Assembly: GCA_020086605.1 (NCBI GenBank)
Contig: JACBWW010000050.1
Location: 4,460,576-4,524,575 of the forward strand
DNA from: Lanius collurio
Taxonomy: Eukaryota > Chordata > Aves > Passeriformes > Laniidae
Reading direction: 5' to 3'
DNA: 64,000 nucleotides
Below are positions 51,721 to 64,000 of this stretch, piece after piece. The notes under the pieces were generated by a model. That model had not been told where the DNA came from. It made no database searches and saw only the letters and a list, made by a program, of their open reading frames with translations. The position numbers and the translations under genes are program-made. Within the stretch, counting starts at the first letter, position 1; every line of letters starts with the position of its first letter.

Positions 51721-51992
51721 CGGACCTCAAGTCACGGTGCCATCCTAATCCACCACTGCGTGCCCGAGGGACCCCGCACACCTAATGATGCTTGGGTTAT
51801 TTATGAAAACCCTGGGGTCTGCAGGCAGGAAATCAGGGGAAATTGAGCTCGCTCCAGGGGAAGGGCTGGCCCAGCCTGAGGCACTGTGCCGTGGAGACGC
51901 AATCCTGGCTCAGAATCAGGGGAGCGGCAGTGCCTGACAATTCCCAAAGCAGCCCCAGCCACTTCAGGAAAACACACACCAAGCAAGCTGAT

Positions 51993-52142
51993 GATTTACT
52001 GAAGGGTCTAGAAAAGAAGCATGATGTGGAAAAACATGAGCTTGGAGAAGAGATGAGAAATGCAGTTATTTGGCATTCAGAAGATGAAATAGAGGCAACA
52101 GCATCCTCAGCTCCAAGCATCACTGAGAGGCCACCAGAGTAA
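51993..52142 (+). other. Weak coding-like segment, possible terminal exon or degraded gene copy
   Basis: After a possible acceptor (GCCACTTCAG) an open frame reads KQADDLLKGLEKKHDVEKHE and continues charged and helical to a TAA at 52142. The composition (Glu, Lys, Asp-rich, with A/T in third positions) differs from the Pro/Gly/Arg-rich chance frames around it. I do not recognise the family, and no upstream exon was found. A short ATTAAA lies about 390 bp downstream. Confidence 0.15.
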
Positions 52143-52879
52143 AATATTCTACAGCCAAAATGGGGCTGGACCAGAAGTCACTCACAGTCCTCCCTCCTTG
52201 TTCCCAGTTTCAGAAAACAGATCTGAAAAAGTTAATACAAGAAGCTAAGAGCTAATATAAGAGTGAGTGTTTTTCAGCTCATTGTTTTAGACGACAAAGT
52301 AAAAGCCTCACACATTTCTACATCCCAATGCAATGTTTACATTCCTTGACTAAAGGAAATAGCAGGAGCCGCCCAAAGCCTTCAGCGTTCAACCTTTGAA
52401 TCCACAAAACTACAGATCCGCCCCAAAACAAGGGGAGAAAAGGGATATAAACCCAAACAAAGACATTTAATGCAACCAACACACGAGGAGACCTTTGCAA
52501 GTCACCCACACCCTCCAGCCCTTTGGAAACACATTAAACACTCCAAGACAGCTTTTATATATTGTGCTGGGAACCACGCATGGCCTGAAGGAGGTGATTT
52601 ATCTTCTCCTCACAGTGAGGCACAGCAATAGCCAGCGGCAGCCCGGGTGATTTGACGGGTGCAGGACGTGCACCAAGGCACCAGAATCACACAGGCAGCA
52701 CCTCTTTGTGCAGCCACAGCCACCCAGTCCAGCTCCAGAGAAGCCCCTAAAGTCGAGGCAGGGGATGGGGAGGTTATTCCCACCCCAACGTGCCAGCGTG
52801 AGTTAGCCCATCACAGCAAAGCAGCATCACCTGGGCAGGTGGAAACATTTCCCAGTGTAATCCCATAAAGCAACGATAG

Positions 52880-52895
52880 TAATAATAATAATAAT
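52880..52895. repeat. (TAA)n microsatellite
   Basis: TAATAATAATAATAAT, five trinucleotide units. Confidence 0.9.
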
Positions 52896-55800
52896 GTGCT
52901 GCAAGACAGGGTCATCAATTCCTGGTGTAGGGTACTTGTGTTTTCTAATAGCAAGAATCCAATATCACCTGCAAAGAAGAATTGTCAAGCCTCAGTACTT
53001 ACCAGGAGCCACATTCCACTCATTTGCCAAGTCTGGTCTGTTTAATATTAAATAAAACCCACCTGAATTATTAAGGGAACTGATGAATAGGAGAGGGAGA
53101 GGTAAACACCTTAAGCTGCCTCTCCTATCTACCCAACCTGATTTTAAATCCTCACTTTGACTCTGCTCCTCCTGCTGGCACTCCATTCACGGAGTAAGCC
53201 TTTATTAGTAAAATACACATTTGAGCCATCAGAGCAGCTCCAACCTCTCACCACCTCGCCCCAGCTCTCCTCCGCTGGCACTGTGGGTGGGACAATCCCC
53301 TGAGGGTGACAGGGCTGGAATGTCACACATGCCCCTCCTTTCCCCTCTCCCAGGCATGCAGAAACACCAGAATCCCAGAGCCCCCTTCCCGTCCCTGTCC
53401 CCCCGTGGTAGCAGAAGCCTTGAGGATGCCGAGAGGAAAGGATGACGACCCCATGGACCCCATCCCCCGCACCCCTGGGAGAAGCTGCTTTGGAGCTCCA
53501 CGCACTGGAGCTCCCACCTTGTTGCCCAGCACCTCTTCGGGAAGTCTGGGCCTGGAAACTCGCCTGTTTGGGGCGGGGAGGCTGCGGGAGGAGAGTCAGC
53601 GGGACGGAGCCCGAGTTCCCCCCTCCTGCTCCTGCCGGGAAGAGCATCTCGGGACGAGCTGCACGGTGAGGGGAGCGGGGGAAACGCGACAGCGCACGCA
53701 AGAGCTTCACGAATTCAAGACAAAGAGAACAGCCTTTGGGGAAGAGACGGGCGTAATTAAAACATTAATTTAAATTACAGCTTTTGCTCTGGGCGAGTTC
53801 CAGTCACCCGAAAAGCCCAGCAAGGGATAGCGCCAGGTCAGAGCCCGGCTCCGCGCCACTGCCCCAGGCACACCAAAGCCCTCTCCATCTCCGAGGCAGG
53901 AGCTGAAAAACCACCTCCCTTCAGAGGGAATCGAAGGGAAAACAAGCTCCAGCTCTCAGGGAGCAAGGAGACAATTAAATACCTGGAATAACAAGTAGGA
54001 AATAGGTGACGGCTTCAAGGCTAATAAACCCTCTGAGCAACACTAACAGCTCCCTGCAGGAGCAAAACAGACAAAGTGACTAAAACAAAGTCACGACAGT
54101 CACAAGTGAGTCGAGTGAGACATGGCAGAGACAAAGTGAATTTTGGCAGCTGGCTGGAAGCAGGCACTGGCACAGGAAGCAGGCAGGGCACACTGCAGCA
54201 TCCCTGGCCAGCTCTAGCCCGGTCACACAGCGCTGGGTGAAGGGAAATGACACCCCAAAGGTCCAGCTCAAGAGCCTGGTCCATAATTCAGTGGCAGAGG
54301 GGTAAAACCCTGCAGCCGAGCAAGAAATTTTCCCTGCATGATTTTAATAACACACACAGGTGCTGCCTGCCCAGGATGTGGGTGGTAGCTGGGCACAGGG
54401 CAGTAGAGATCTGCTGAGCAAAGAGTGTCAGCTCCAGGAGTTGCTGGGGGCAAAAAGTGCCAAGGAGGGAGGAGGAGAAGAAAGAAAAGCAGTCATTTTG
54501 TCTGGAGGAAACTGTCTAAGTCCAACACAGCAGACACACTTCATTTCAATTTTGCTTTTTATATCACATCCACCACAAGAAAAACAGCACCAGATTTAAA
54601 ACATGGCTTTCAAACCTAAAGCCTCCAAACCCTCAACTTTCTGTTCCAGCACACACCATCAAATTAGGACATTTTTAAAGCTTCTACCTCTTCTCAGCCT
54701 TTATACTGGTTCTCATGATTTTGCCTGGTGCAGCATCACCCCACAGAAACATTTTAACTTCAACTGAGCTGCTGCTTCCAAGGCTGGGGACATCCCTGTC
54801 TGTGGTCACCAGACCACACACTGGCCCCACACATGGGATGTCCGTGGGTTCCCTGGATCATCACACTGTACCCTGAGGAGCTGATTTCCTCCTCTCCTCG
54901 CTCAGCATCACCCCAACCCACACAAAGGCACTCAGGGGCATTCCTCACCCCCTGTGACACTCCAAAGTGCTCAAAGACCCAGCAGCACTTTTGGTGGCCC
55001 AGGATCTAAAGAGGGGATGGACAGCTCCAGGGGTGACAGCTCTGGGACAAGTCAGGCTGGAAGGGGAAGCAGCCCCCCCCAGAGCTCAGCACCCAGAGAG
55101 AGGGAGCAGGAGAGGGCTTACAGGAGAGCAGGCAACAGCTCTCCTGGTGCACAGACTGCAAGAGTGGTGGCTTTCCAGCCTGGACCAGAAGCAGGCTGGA
55201 AGGAGAGGGAGGAGCTGCACAGGCAGGTGTGGAGGTGGACATTGACAAAGCAAAGCTCTCCTGCCAGGACCAGCTTCCCACAGGGTTACTGCGCCCATCC
55301 AGCTCCAGACCAGCTGGCAACCAGTCCATTCCTGCTGCCTGTCCATCCCAACCCACCCTGGACACAGCCCAGCTGCTCCCAGGCAAGGAAAAGGGCTGGA
55401 AGGACAAGGAGGGCTGCACTGCAGCCAGCCCTGGTAGAGAGACCCCAGAGCAGCCTCCAGGGCAGCACCAGCACCACCAAAGATGGAATGGGGAGGCAGG
55501 AATACCACTGAACACAGAGCAAGGAGGACCAAAGGAAAGGAAAAGTAGAGAGGCACATGAAGGATCCACAAATCCCACGTAGATGTGGAAAAGCCACGTG
55601 AGCACCATCACACCAGGGGACACTGGTGAAGCGGCAGCCACCACGCACCAGCACAGAGCAAGAGATCAACCCTGTCCCTTCTTCCTCCTCCTCCTCCCAA
55701 GAATCTGGCACCCTGGAAAAGCCTGCCCAGCCTTTGCATTCTGCAAACCTCAGCTCTAAAAATAACGCTCGGTGCAAGTGACACATTTCGCGCGGAGCCG

Positions 55801-58429
55801 GCGAGCGCAGCCCACGGAACCAGACTCACTTCGCATCAGGGACAGGTTTTGTAAACAAGGCTTTTTTAAGGTTGCTTAGTAAGCCATGATCAAACATCCA
55901 AAGCCATCGTTGGATGGGGCAGAACTGAAGGAGGGACCCCATCACAGGGAAAAATCCCTCAGAGGAAAACGGGGTGGGGAAAACTCAAGGGCTGGCCCTG
56001 GCCCTTTTTTCCCCAACATGTCCCACGTGCCGCAGCTCACACTTGTAAGATTTTAAGACAGAGTTTCTCACCCTGTATCACAGCACAAGAAGGGTCCCAG
56101 CTCCAGCCATGCCCACAGCAACAATACTCCCATCAGCAGCTGCTTCCAGAGAGAAAAACTCCTATTTTTAGGGAAAGCAGAAGCTCAGAGACGGCCAGAC
56201 AGATGACCCCACTGCTGGGGGCTGTGCACCACCTCCCGATCTCCCAGATAAGCAGTGTGTGATCCTTCCCTGGCTGCTGCAGCCACTCCCCAGGGGCCAG
56301 GATGAGAAGCAGAGCAGGAGGAAGAGTAGCCCAAAGTATTGCTCAGTTAATCACAGTAATTAGGCACCATCTTGAGTGACTCCCATTAGTTACAGCCTGA
56401 TTTTCTCAGGCACAGTCAGCACACGAGGTTTCAATTAAAACTCATCTCGAAACCAACATGGAGGTACCACCCTGGCCCATCGTGGGGCTCATCCAGAACA
56501 TGGGAACATGCACAAGATGTGCTCTTTTCCTTGAAGGACCTAGTTTAATTAATTTTACACTGGGTATGATTTCCCAGCCCTGCTTGGGAAGCCCTCAGTG
56601 AGCACACCATGGCTGTGGAGAACAGATGCTGGAGGGCAGGAGGGGGGAGATTTGCATCTTTCCCACCCAGTTCCAGGATTTGATCCATGCCCTGAGTGCA
56701 GGCCAGAGATGGAATTTCTCTCTGGAGCACCGTGCTCCCATCGCCTCACAAGCCCCATGGAAACCCAGAGCAGGCAGGGAAGCACAGGCACCCTGCCCAG
56801 ATTTTTGGGAGCAGGATCACTGCCTGCACCCTCCAGGGCACTTTGCTAATGGTGCCATCTCGCACAGAGCCCTCCGCCCTGCAGTACTCACCCCTAAAAA
56901 CCACACACAGTGCCTCAATGCCAAGCAAGTGACCCTGCACAGACCCATTTGCCAAAAGTGCTTGCCCTGGTTCCTGTTGGAAGGCACAAAGTAGATGGAG
57001 CCAGGGTAACAAGGGGTTAAAGCCCACCTTCTGCCTGCAACTTGGAAAAACAAGGCAAGGGGAATGCAAATTCTCTTTGCTGAAGCAGAAAACTTCACAA
57101 AAATATTGGCCACACCTTAATGGGCTCTCTCTAGGGAGGTGCTGGCAGGGGTGAGGCTCAGCACTGCCCACAGCTCTGTGCTTTGAGGCACCTTCCCAGC
57201 TGGTTTGTGCTTATTTATAGGCAGCAGTCCTTGGAGAATCACGGGAGCAGATGCAGCTCAGCCCCTTCCCCCTGGCAGCTTGGAGCTTTCTGCTCCCTTT
57301 CCCACAGGGATCAGGCTCAGACCTCTCCAGCTTCTCACCGATGCCGGGAGGCAGGCGCTGCACACCAGGAGCTCGGGGTGTTTTTAGCAGGATCCCCCAT
57401 TCCCTGCACGTGAAGTGAAAGGAAATCCAGTGTTTTGGCACTAAAGAAATAGAACAACAATCCTGAACCAGGCTGGGAAGCACAGATGCCTGTGGATGGC
57501 AAACTGGGCAGCAGCAGGGCTCAGCACCTCCACAGGGAGCAGATGTGCCTGTGCTGCTTTGTTTAAACAACTGCTTGGAAAACCCAGTATTGGATCTAAA
57601 TCCACAAGAGGCAGCCTCTGAAGCAGGGAGCACGGATCCCAGCATGGAAAACACTAAAGACAACACATCTCTGCCGAAGAGAAGGAAAACAAGCCTTCTG
57701 AGCCAATAAATAACACATCTGGGCACAACTGGAGGGTCGCCTTAACATGGGATTTTTTGGGGGGAGAATCCCTCCCCCAGCAAAGCAGGGGGGGACCTAG
57801 CCCCTCATTCTGCAGGTGCCATATCCCAGCACCACAGGGGAATTGTGGAGCAACTGATGCCAGGGAATATCTGACCTAGCCTGCTGCTCACAGCAAAGTC
57901 AGGATGATGCCAGAGGTATCAGAAGGGGAAGAAGCCCAAAGCCTTCGCCCCCCAAGGCCCCGGGCTCCCACCTGCCCTGATCATTTCTCAGCCTGACAGA
58001 GAGCTCAGCAGCCTCTCCCCGGGCACAAGGCCTCACGCCCGTGACTAATGGTATGTTTTGACATCCCTGAAATACTCCAGCCCTTCATTTCAGCCGCAAG
58101 GAGCAGGAAGGAAGGAGGGGACCTGCTGGTGGGGAGCCGGCACCGGGGAGGGAAGGGCAGGAAGAGCTTTTGCAAGAGCAACAGGCGAGGATAAAGCAAA
58201 GCAGCATGGAAAAGACGCGGGAGGCAGATGAGGGGCAGGTTAGGACCTGGAAGGCACCTGGGAAGCCTGTCTGATCCCCTCTGCTCCTTGGCTGTGCCTT
58301 CCCTGGAGCTCCATGGGGCTGCAAGGCTCAGGGTTTGTCATCTCCTCCCAAACATGCTGCTTGAGTGCGGACAGAGGAACGCTCTGCTGACCCCCAGCAC
58401 GCCTGTACCGGCTGGGGAGGGATGCAGGA

Positions 58430-58720
58430 TGGCCGGGGACCCCTGCCCGGGGAGGCAGGAGAAGGCAGTGTCTCCAGGCTCCTCTCTGGACTGTCTCCGG
58501 CAGAGGCAGGAAGGTGACAGCGATCCCCGGGGAGGTTCATTACCGAGCCTCTTCTCCCTGCGTGCAAACCGGCACCTCCGGCCCCGGGGGAGCCAGCGGA
58601 GACACAGCCCCGGGCTCTGGCAGGGCAGCAAAGAGCATCCCAGCTACCAGCCGAGCTGCTGGCCGCCACCATCTGCCAGCCAGCAGCACCGCGGAGAGGA
58701 GCAGCCCAAGCCATGGGGGG
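58430..58720. other. CpG-rich patch
   Basis: A GC-rich segment inside a long open frame at 58228-59232 (+). The frame shows no known domain, and its residues track base composition. I treat it as noncoding. Confidence 0.4.
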
Positions 58721-59879
58721 GATCTGGCTCTTTTCCTGACAGCTCTTGCTCATCACCAGCTGCTCCCGCTGGGGCTCAGGCAGCCCTGCTGCACCCCAGG
58801 GGCTGCGGAGAGGCAGGAGCGGGGCTCCACATGGCCACATGTGGTCCCCGGAGAGGCAGAGGTGGGAAGTGGAACAGCCTTGCGAGAACCGGCCCGGAGC
58901 ACACCCTGCCCCGAGGGAAGTGGCCCAGAACACCACCAGACTCACCCCAAGAGAGCAAGCAGAGCCTCCTCAGCACCGAGGCAGAAGATCCACCCCCCTG
59001 CCTGCATCACCCCAGTGTCCACCCATCCATTCCAGCCACGAGCATCCTCGGTGGCACTCATGGATCCACACAAACACGGGATGCAGGAACGAGTAGGAAC
59101 TCCAGCTGCCAGCACCAGAGCGCCACTCGCAGAAGTTTTCTTGGGTCACTGGGAGCAAGGAGCACACCTGGCAGCAGCAGAGGTGCTGGGGGAATGCTGG
59201 GGGGACTGATTTCTCTTTTCAGCTGTCACTAAAGTCATCGATGTGGCTGTGAGTGATTCACACCAGTGCATGAAAAGCCTGTGAGTCACGCACTGGATGC
59301 AGTGGGTGGGTGCATTGACTCAGCCACGCCGGGGATGGGGCACAGGGGGCTGCAGCCTCACACGGCCAAGGGGACAGTGCTGTTTGCATGGGGTCAGAGG
59401 CACAACTGCCTGCCAGAGATCTCACACACATGCTCAGGCCCCCACCTGTGCCTTCAGCAGCGTGGGTGAGTCAGAGGGTAGCTCTGCCTCAGCACTAGCC
59501 TGTCACCTGCCCAAAAGTGCTTCCAAGGTGCACCAGGGCTGGGCCCTGCTCTCACTCTAGCAAAAGGTTTGCACTGCCCTGTGTGGCAGCAGAGGAGGAG
59601 GAGGAAACCCCCAGGTGCTCAAGGGATGCAAATGCATCCCAAACTACAGCAAACAAACTCTCCAGGTACTTTGCTGAGGAGTGAAGAAACTGAGCCAGGC
59701 AGCAGCAGAGACCAGAGAGGAGCACAGTGCCAGGGCCTGATGCCACCACCTCCTCCTCCACCTCCTAGTCCTGTAGTCCTCACATCAAGGGGAGCTCAGC
59801 CCACCGGCACAGAGACCTGCAGTGCTGCATAAACGCTTTGGGGAGGCAGAGCTGAAGGAAAGGCCTCCAAGCCCCCCAC

Positions 59880-61180
59880 GTTTTGACTGCACTCAGTCTC
59901 TCCAGTCACTCAGCGGGTGCGCCCCAGCCTTGCCAAAGCTGCCGGCAGCAGCAGCCGAGGCTGCGAGCGCATGGCTCATCCCGCTCACAGCTCTGCCTCC
60001 TCTGCCAAACCAGCCCAGCCGTGGAGCGGGACCAGCCGAGAGTGTCACTGCATCCCACGGCACCCTGAGCCCAGACCGCCCCGTCTGCAGCGCGGACCGA
60101 GCCCAGAGAGCAGGGTGAGACCGGCCCGGGGTGCGGGGGGATGTGGCCCGAGGAGGAGCCAGCGTGGTGCAGGGTCCAGGTAGCGCCCGTGAGTCCAGGA
60201 TCGTGGGGGAAGAGTTATCCCTGGCCCCGCTCCAGCCACGAGGAGCCAGCAGGAGCCACAAGCACCGAAACACACGCTCTGCAACGCAAGAGCAGCTGGG
60301 AGAGCAGGAACAAGGAGGCAAACAAACCCTGATTTAGGACCCCACTCATTCATCACTGTCACCGGCAACACCCAGGCACTCGGGAGCAGCACCTGGACCC
60401 ACGGAAAGCGGGGCCGGGGTGCAGGGAGACAACACGAGACAGAGCCCTGGGTGCCGAGGGCAGGGAGGGGAGGAAAGAGATCCCGCACATGTGGGAAGCC
60501 TCGGGCAGGTAGACTGGGGCTGAATGAGCCCAGTGCCGCCCTGCATCCAGCCAGGGCTCCCCAGGGCACTCAAGGCAGGGGAAGAGAAGGGGGTGACACC
60601 TCAATCTGGCTTCACCCACTCGCGCACTGGGGCATGAGGGCGGGCAGCCCCCGGAACGGCCCCACTTGCACACGATCCTTCCGAGGGTGGTGGGTCCGCC
60701 GGGACCCCCAGCCCCCCAAACCACCTTAAGTAGAGAGCCGAGGCTCCCTTAATACAAACTTTGCGAGAGCCCATCCCCACACCCCAGAAACCTCGGGAAT
60801 GGGAAAAAAACGGCAGCGGGGCTTCAAACTTAGGGTGCAGTCCCAAAGCGCCGCTGCAGCCCCCCGAGCTCCCCAGGCAGAACCCACCTGTGGCCGCTGG
60901 CTGCCGCCGGCTCCTTCCCCCGTGCTCCATCCGCGGAGCCCCGCGCATCCCGGAGAGCGGCAGAGACAGAAGGGAGGGGAGGAGGTGTCCACCGGGAATC
61001 GCTCAGAGAGAGGAGGAGGGGGAGGATGGAGACAGCCCCAACTGGCGTCTCCCGGCCGTCCCCAACAGGTAGCAGCGAGACGGGGGGGAGGGACACACGA
61101 TGTCCCCGCGGACTTTGGGAGAGCGAGCGGGAGCTGGCCCAGGGCCACCATCCCGCTGGGCATCGCTTACCTGGGGACAG
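59880..61180. other. Largest CpG-rich region right of CACNA1E; candidate promoter of an unidentified transcript
   Basis: About 1.3 kb of elevated GC with repeated CpG clusters (densest near 59.93-60.14 and 60.80-61.12 kb) and no recognised interspersed repeat. This is typical of a CpG-island promoter. Possible short first exons end at weak GT donors, but none is convincing. The direction of transcription cannot be told. Confidence 0.4.
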
Positions 61181-61225
61181 AGGCATGGATCCGGCCAGGG
61201 GTTATTCCACAGATATGATTTGTAA

Positions 61226-61400
61226 TGGAAAAGCGAGAAAAAGAGCCGTGGGGAAGGGAGGGGGAAAAAAAAAAAGGAGGGAGGGGAGAGGAAGAGGGGA
61301 GGGAGAGACGAGAGGAGCAGGGAAGGAAGGAAAGGGGGAGGGGGGATAAAACGAAATTAAAAAAAAAAAAAAAAAAGAGGGAGAGGGGGGAGAAAATAGA
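61226..61400 (+). repeat. Polypurine (GA-rich) tract with a poly-A run
   Basis: Over about 175 bp the plus strand is nearly all A and G (repeated GGGAGG, GGAAGG and AGGGGG motifs), with A runs at about 61266-61276 and 61359-61376. Such tracts can form triplex or G-quadruplex structures and are slippage-prone. Confidence 0.85.
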
Positions 61401-63559
61401 GACAGTTAAAATCTGTCTCCTGCCCACACAGTGAAAAAGAAATTTCTGACAATCGGAGGAAGGGAAGCCGCACATAAACCAGAGGGGGCAGACGGGGGAT
61501 AACAAAGGAGGGAAGGAACGGAGACAAAACACGGCGGCAACTGTCGGGGCACACAGCCCCTGGCTCAGCCCCCGGGGCAAGGACGGGGCAAGCGGCCTCC
61601 TCTCCGCTCATCCCGAGGTCAGCCACTGCCCAGCAGCAGCACCCACAAACCTGGCACAGGACCGCTCCAGTGCCCCCCCAGCCCGTGCCGGTGCTCCCCA
61701 GTCCCTCATTCCCAGCCCGGGTCTCCTCTCTGCGCACACCAGGGCACGGTGGCCGTAACAGGCAGCCAAAACAAGGGCAGCTGTGGCGACGAGGGACACG
61801 GATGCACATCCCCCCGCTGCCGAGCGGCCAGACAGCGCTCCCACAGCATGTGAGAGCTGCCGGCGGGAAGGGGGTGCATTCCAGTCTCCCTCTTCAACCC
61901 CGTTTGCAGCCCAGTTTGCCGCCGTGCATCTCCTCTGCTGGGGCTCTGTTTTGCTTCCCCAGGCAGCAGCCCCGGACAGCCGGGCCCGGAGGAGCAGGGT
62001 GGAAGGGCTGCAGGGGACACGGGCGCTCTGCACGGCGCTCCAGGAGCCCCGCGGCACCGCCGCTGATGCCACCAAGGGCTGCTGCTCCAAGGCAGAGCAC
62101 AGACACTTCCTACATTCCCCCTCAGCACGGGCAGGGAGGAGCCCTGGCACGGCACAGCTCAGCACGAGCCCGGCTGGTTGGCACAGAAGGCCCCAAAATC
62201 TTGTCACTGCTGGCTTCTCTGGGAGAGCACCCACTGCAGCCTCGGCCAGGGGCTCCTTGGGGTGGCCTGCACCACAACGTGTACCTTTCCCTGGGCTTTT
62301 TCCTTTCACCACCCTGCAGAGTGTCCCAGGAAACCTGTACAGCCAGGCAGCATCCAGCAGCACCCTGGACTTCTGAGCTTCCAGGGCTGGACACAAAGGC
62401 TGCCCCGAAGCTGCCCCTGACCCTTACACTGAGCACAGGCATGTGCTGCTCCCTGGCACACCCCTCACCTGCACATCTCCCAGGGCCGAGGCACCACTTC
62501 TGTCCCTTGGGCTTTGCCAGGACCCCGTGGGGCTCTGCCATGCCTTGCTGGCATCTCTGGGGCTGGGCAAGCAGCAGAGCTACTCCCCCAGCCGACCCCT
62601 TATAGGGACACCCACCTGTGCCACCCAGCCCAGATGCTCTCTCTCTAAAACCTTCATCCCTAAATCTGAATGAAGAAAATCCCAGAGATGAGCACTTCAT
62701 TTAAACATCTCATCCAGCACTCCATTCATTCATTTGTGCTCCTGCCCCAGCATGCTCCTGCCAGCACCTTGGGGAGGAGGCACAGAGGAAAACCTATGTA
62801 TTCCCATTCTCTTTGGGACGGATAGAAATCCCCCAAACAACTCCCAGGACACTGCACACCAACATCCAGCCCAGGCAAGGCCATTTGGGCATGTTCAGAA
62901 GGGTACAAATGCTGCCACAGGGTCCACTCCTGGCAGTAATTCTCCCACTCATTCTCCCGTGTTCCCACCAGCTGGCACTGACAGGGATGAGAACGTTCCC
63001 TGTTAGAGGGCATCCCTCCAGCTCCCCAAAGCAGCAGCTTTGACACTGTCTCACACACAGGCTTGCATGCGTGGTGCTCCCAAATCCTGCTTTCCATGGC
63101 CCTCTCTGCAACTGGGACTTATCCAGGTGGGAGCCAGATAGAACATTCCAAGACCCCTTCCCCGGTGACAGGCCCAGGGTATGTTTATTTAAATATACAT
63201 GTGCTGTTCCTTGGGGACCAGGGATGCCTTGGATTCAGACGTCTCCATGGTTACCTGCTCATGGCTGGGAGCGGGGGGTAACTGAGCTCTGGGGAGTTCA
63301 GCATCCACCTCCCCGTCCCCCATCCCCAGAACCTCACTCGCCCCCCTTGCCTTCCCAGCAGGGCTGCTCCCGGCTCCCTGCAGCAGGAGGGGGAGGAGAA
63401 GCCAGGCTCTCCCCAAGAACTCGTTACGTGAATAATTTTGCCGGCTCCGTGGATGATTAGGCACGAACGCAGATCAGCTTCCTCATCCCGAAAGAAAAGA
63501 CATTCCTGATCGGCACCGAGACAAAGCTGAGTATCTCCTCCCACCACCCAGAGCTAGAC

Positions 63560-63720
63560 AGGAATGAAATACGGAGCGACAGCATCAGGAGCAGCACCGA
63601 CATCCCAGCGCTGAGCCGCTGCTGTCTCGGGAGCGCAGCGGCGGCGGCGCCCACCCGCTGCCGGCATTCCCGGGGAGCTGCAGGAGCTTCCCTCAGCCCT
63701 GCGGGGCGAGAGCCCAAGGT
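63560..63720. other. CpG-rich patch
   Basis: A short GC-rich segment including GCAGCGGCGGCGGCGCCCAC. No supported exon on either strand. Confidence 0.35.
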
Positions 63721-64000
63721 GCAGGTCAGAAAAAAGCCAAATAATGCAGAGCAGCAAAGCCCAGGCGGGCAGACAGGAGCGTTTTTACACCCAGGGGCAG
63801 CCTGCTCTGCGCAGCCCCGAGCTGTGTGGGAGCACCTGCAGACACCTGAGCCTGCTGTCCAGACCCCTTGGAGCCGATCCGTGTTCTCTGCCGGCTGGCT
63901 GACCTCTCACCCTCACGGGGCAGCACTCCGGAGAGTGACCTCAAGGACCCCCAGGCTTTTAATCCTGCTTTCCTTCCATGTAATGCAAAACCCTCACTAG

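Larger units (their letters stand above)
37981..64000. other. Gene-poor flank with no supported gene
   Basis: Apart from the CR1 fragments, microsatellites, CpG-rich patches and weak candidates listed separately, I see nothing that qualifies as a gene. Open frames of 100-334 codons are frequent on both strands but are rich in Pro, Gly, Ser and Arg, overlap one another in several frames, and lack recognised domains or flanking splice signals. No IER5-like single-exon gene, the 5' neighbour of CACNA1E in human, is visible. Confidence 0.6.

Noticed and set aside
58228..59232. A 334-codon open frame on the plus strand
   Set aside because: Composition tracks base content, three other long frames overlap it, and no domain, splice sites or family resemblance are visible.
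37981..64000. Search for IER5 or other genes that lie 5' of CACNA1E in human
   Set aside because: No frame resembling IER5, STX6 or other expected neighbours was recognised; they may lie beyond the window.

Overview
The window is vertebrate, almost certainly avian, nuclear DNA. About a dozen diverged fragments of the CR1 LINE lie on both strands, there are several separate CpG-rich patches, and coding exons are short and separated by introns of 0.4 to 10 kb. No bacterial, viral or RNA genes were recognised.

The one gene I can name is CACNA1E, the pore-forming alpha-1E subunit of the Cav2.3 (R-type) voltage-gated calcium channel, on the minus strand. Five coding exons are read from right to left: 20663-20398 (cytoplasmic N-terminus), 12028-11923 (segment IS1), 11490-11351 (IS2 to IS3), 1068-965 (end of IS3 and the IS4 voltage sensor) and 233-81 (IS4-S5 linker, IS5 and the start of the pore loop). 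They join in frame to give 256 full codons. The rest of the channel lies beyond the left edge. Intron 1 is a minor-spliceosome (U12-type) AT-AC intron with a perfect 5' splice site, branch-point motif and AC end; the other introns are GT-AG.

Right of the canonical start, 20.7-21.45 kb is a CpG-rich segment that could be the local promoter and leader. There is a complication: the base before the canonical ATG is preceded by a strong 3' splice site. About 17 kb upstream on the same strand, at 37929-37529, is an open, coding-like, CpG-rich exon ending in a consensus donor. Joining the two restores a Glu codon and reads directly into Met-Ala-Arg-Phe. This would give a Cav2.3 with 134 extra N-terminal residues and an upstream promoter. 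It is the most interesting signal in the window and remains an inference.

From about 38 to 64 kb I see no gene I can support. The segment holds CR1 fragments, microsatellites, several CpG-rich patches (the largest about 59.9-61.2 kb, beside a 170-bp polypurine tract) and one weak coding-like tail at about 52.0-52.1 kb. Other notable items are a 53-bp tandem minisatellite in CACNA1E intron 3, a 50-bp AT-rich repeat near 29.9 kb, and candidate RFX, MAF/NF-E2, MEF2 and CTCF motifs in introns or the upstream flank.
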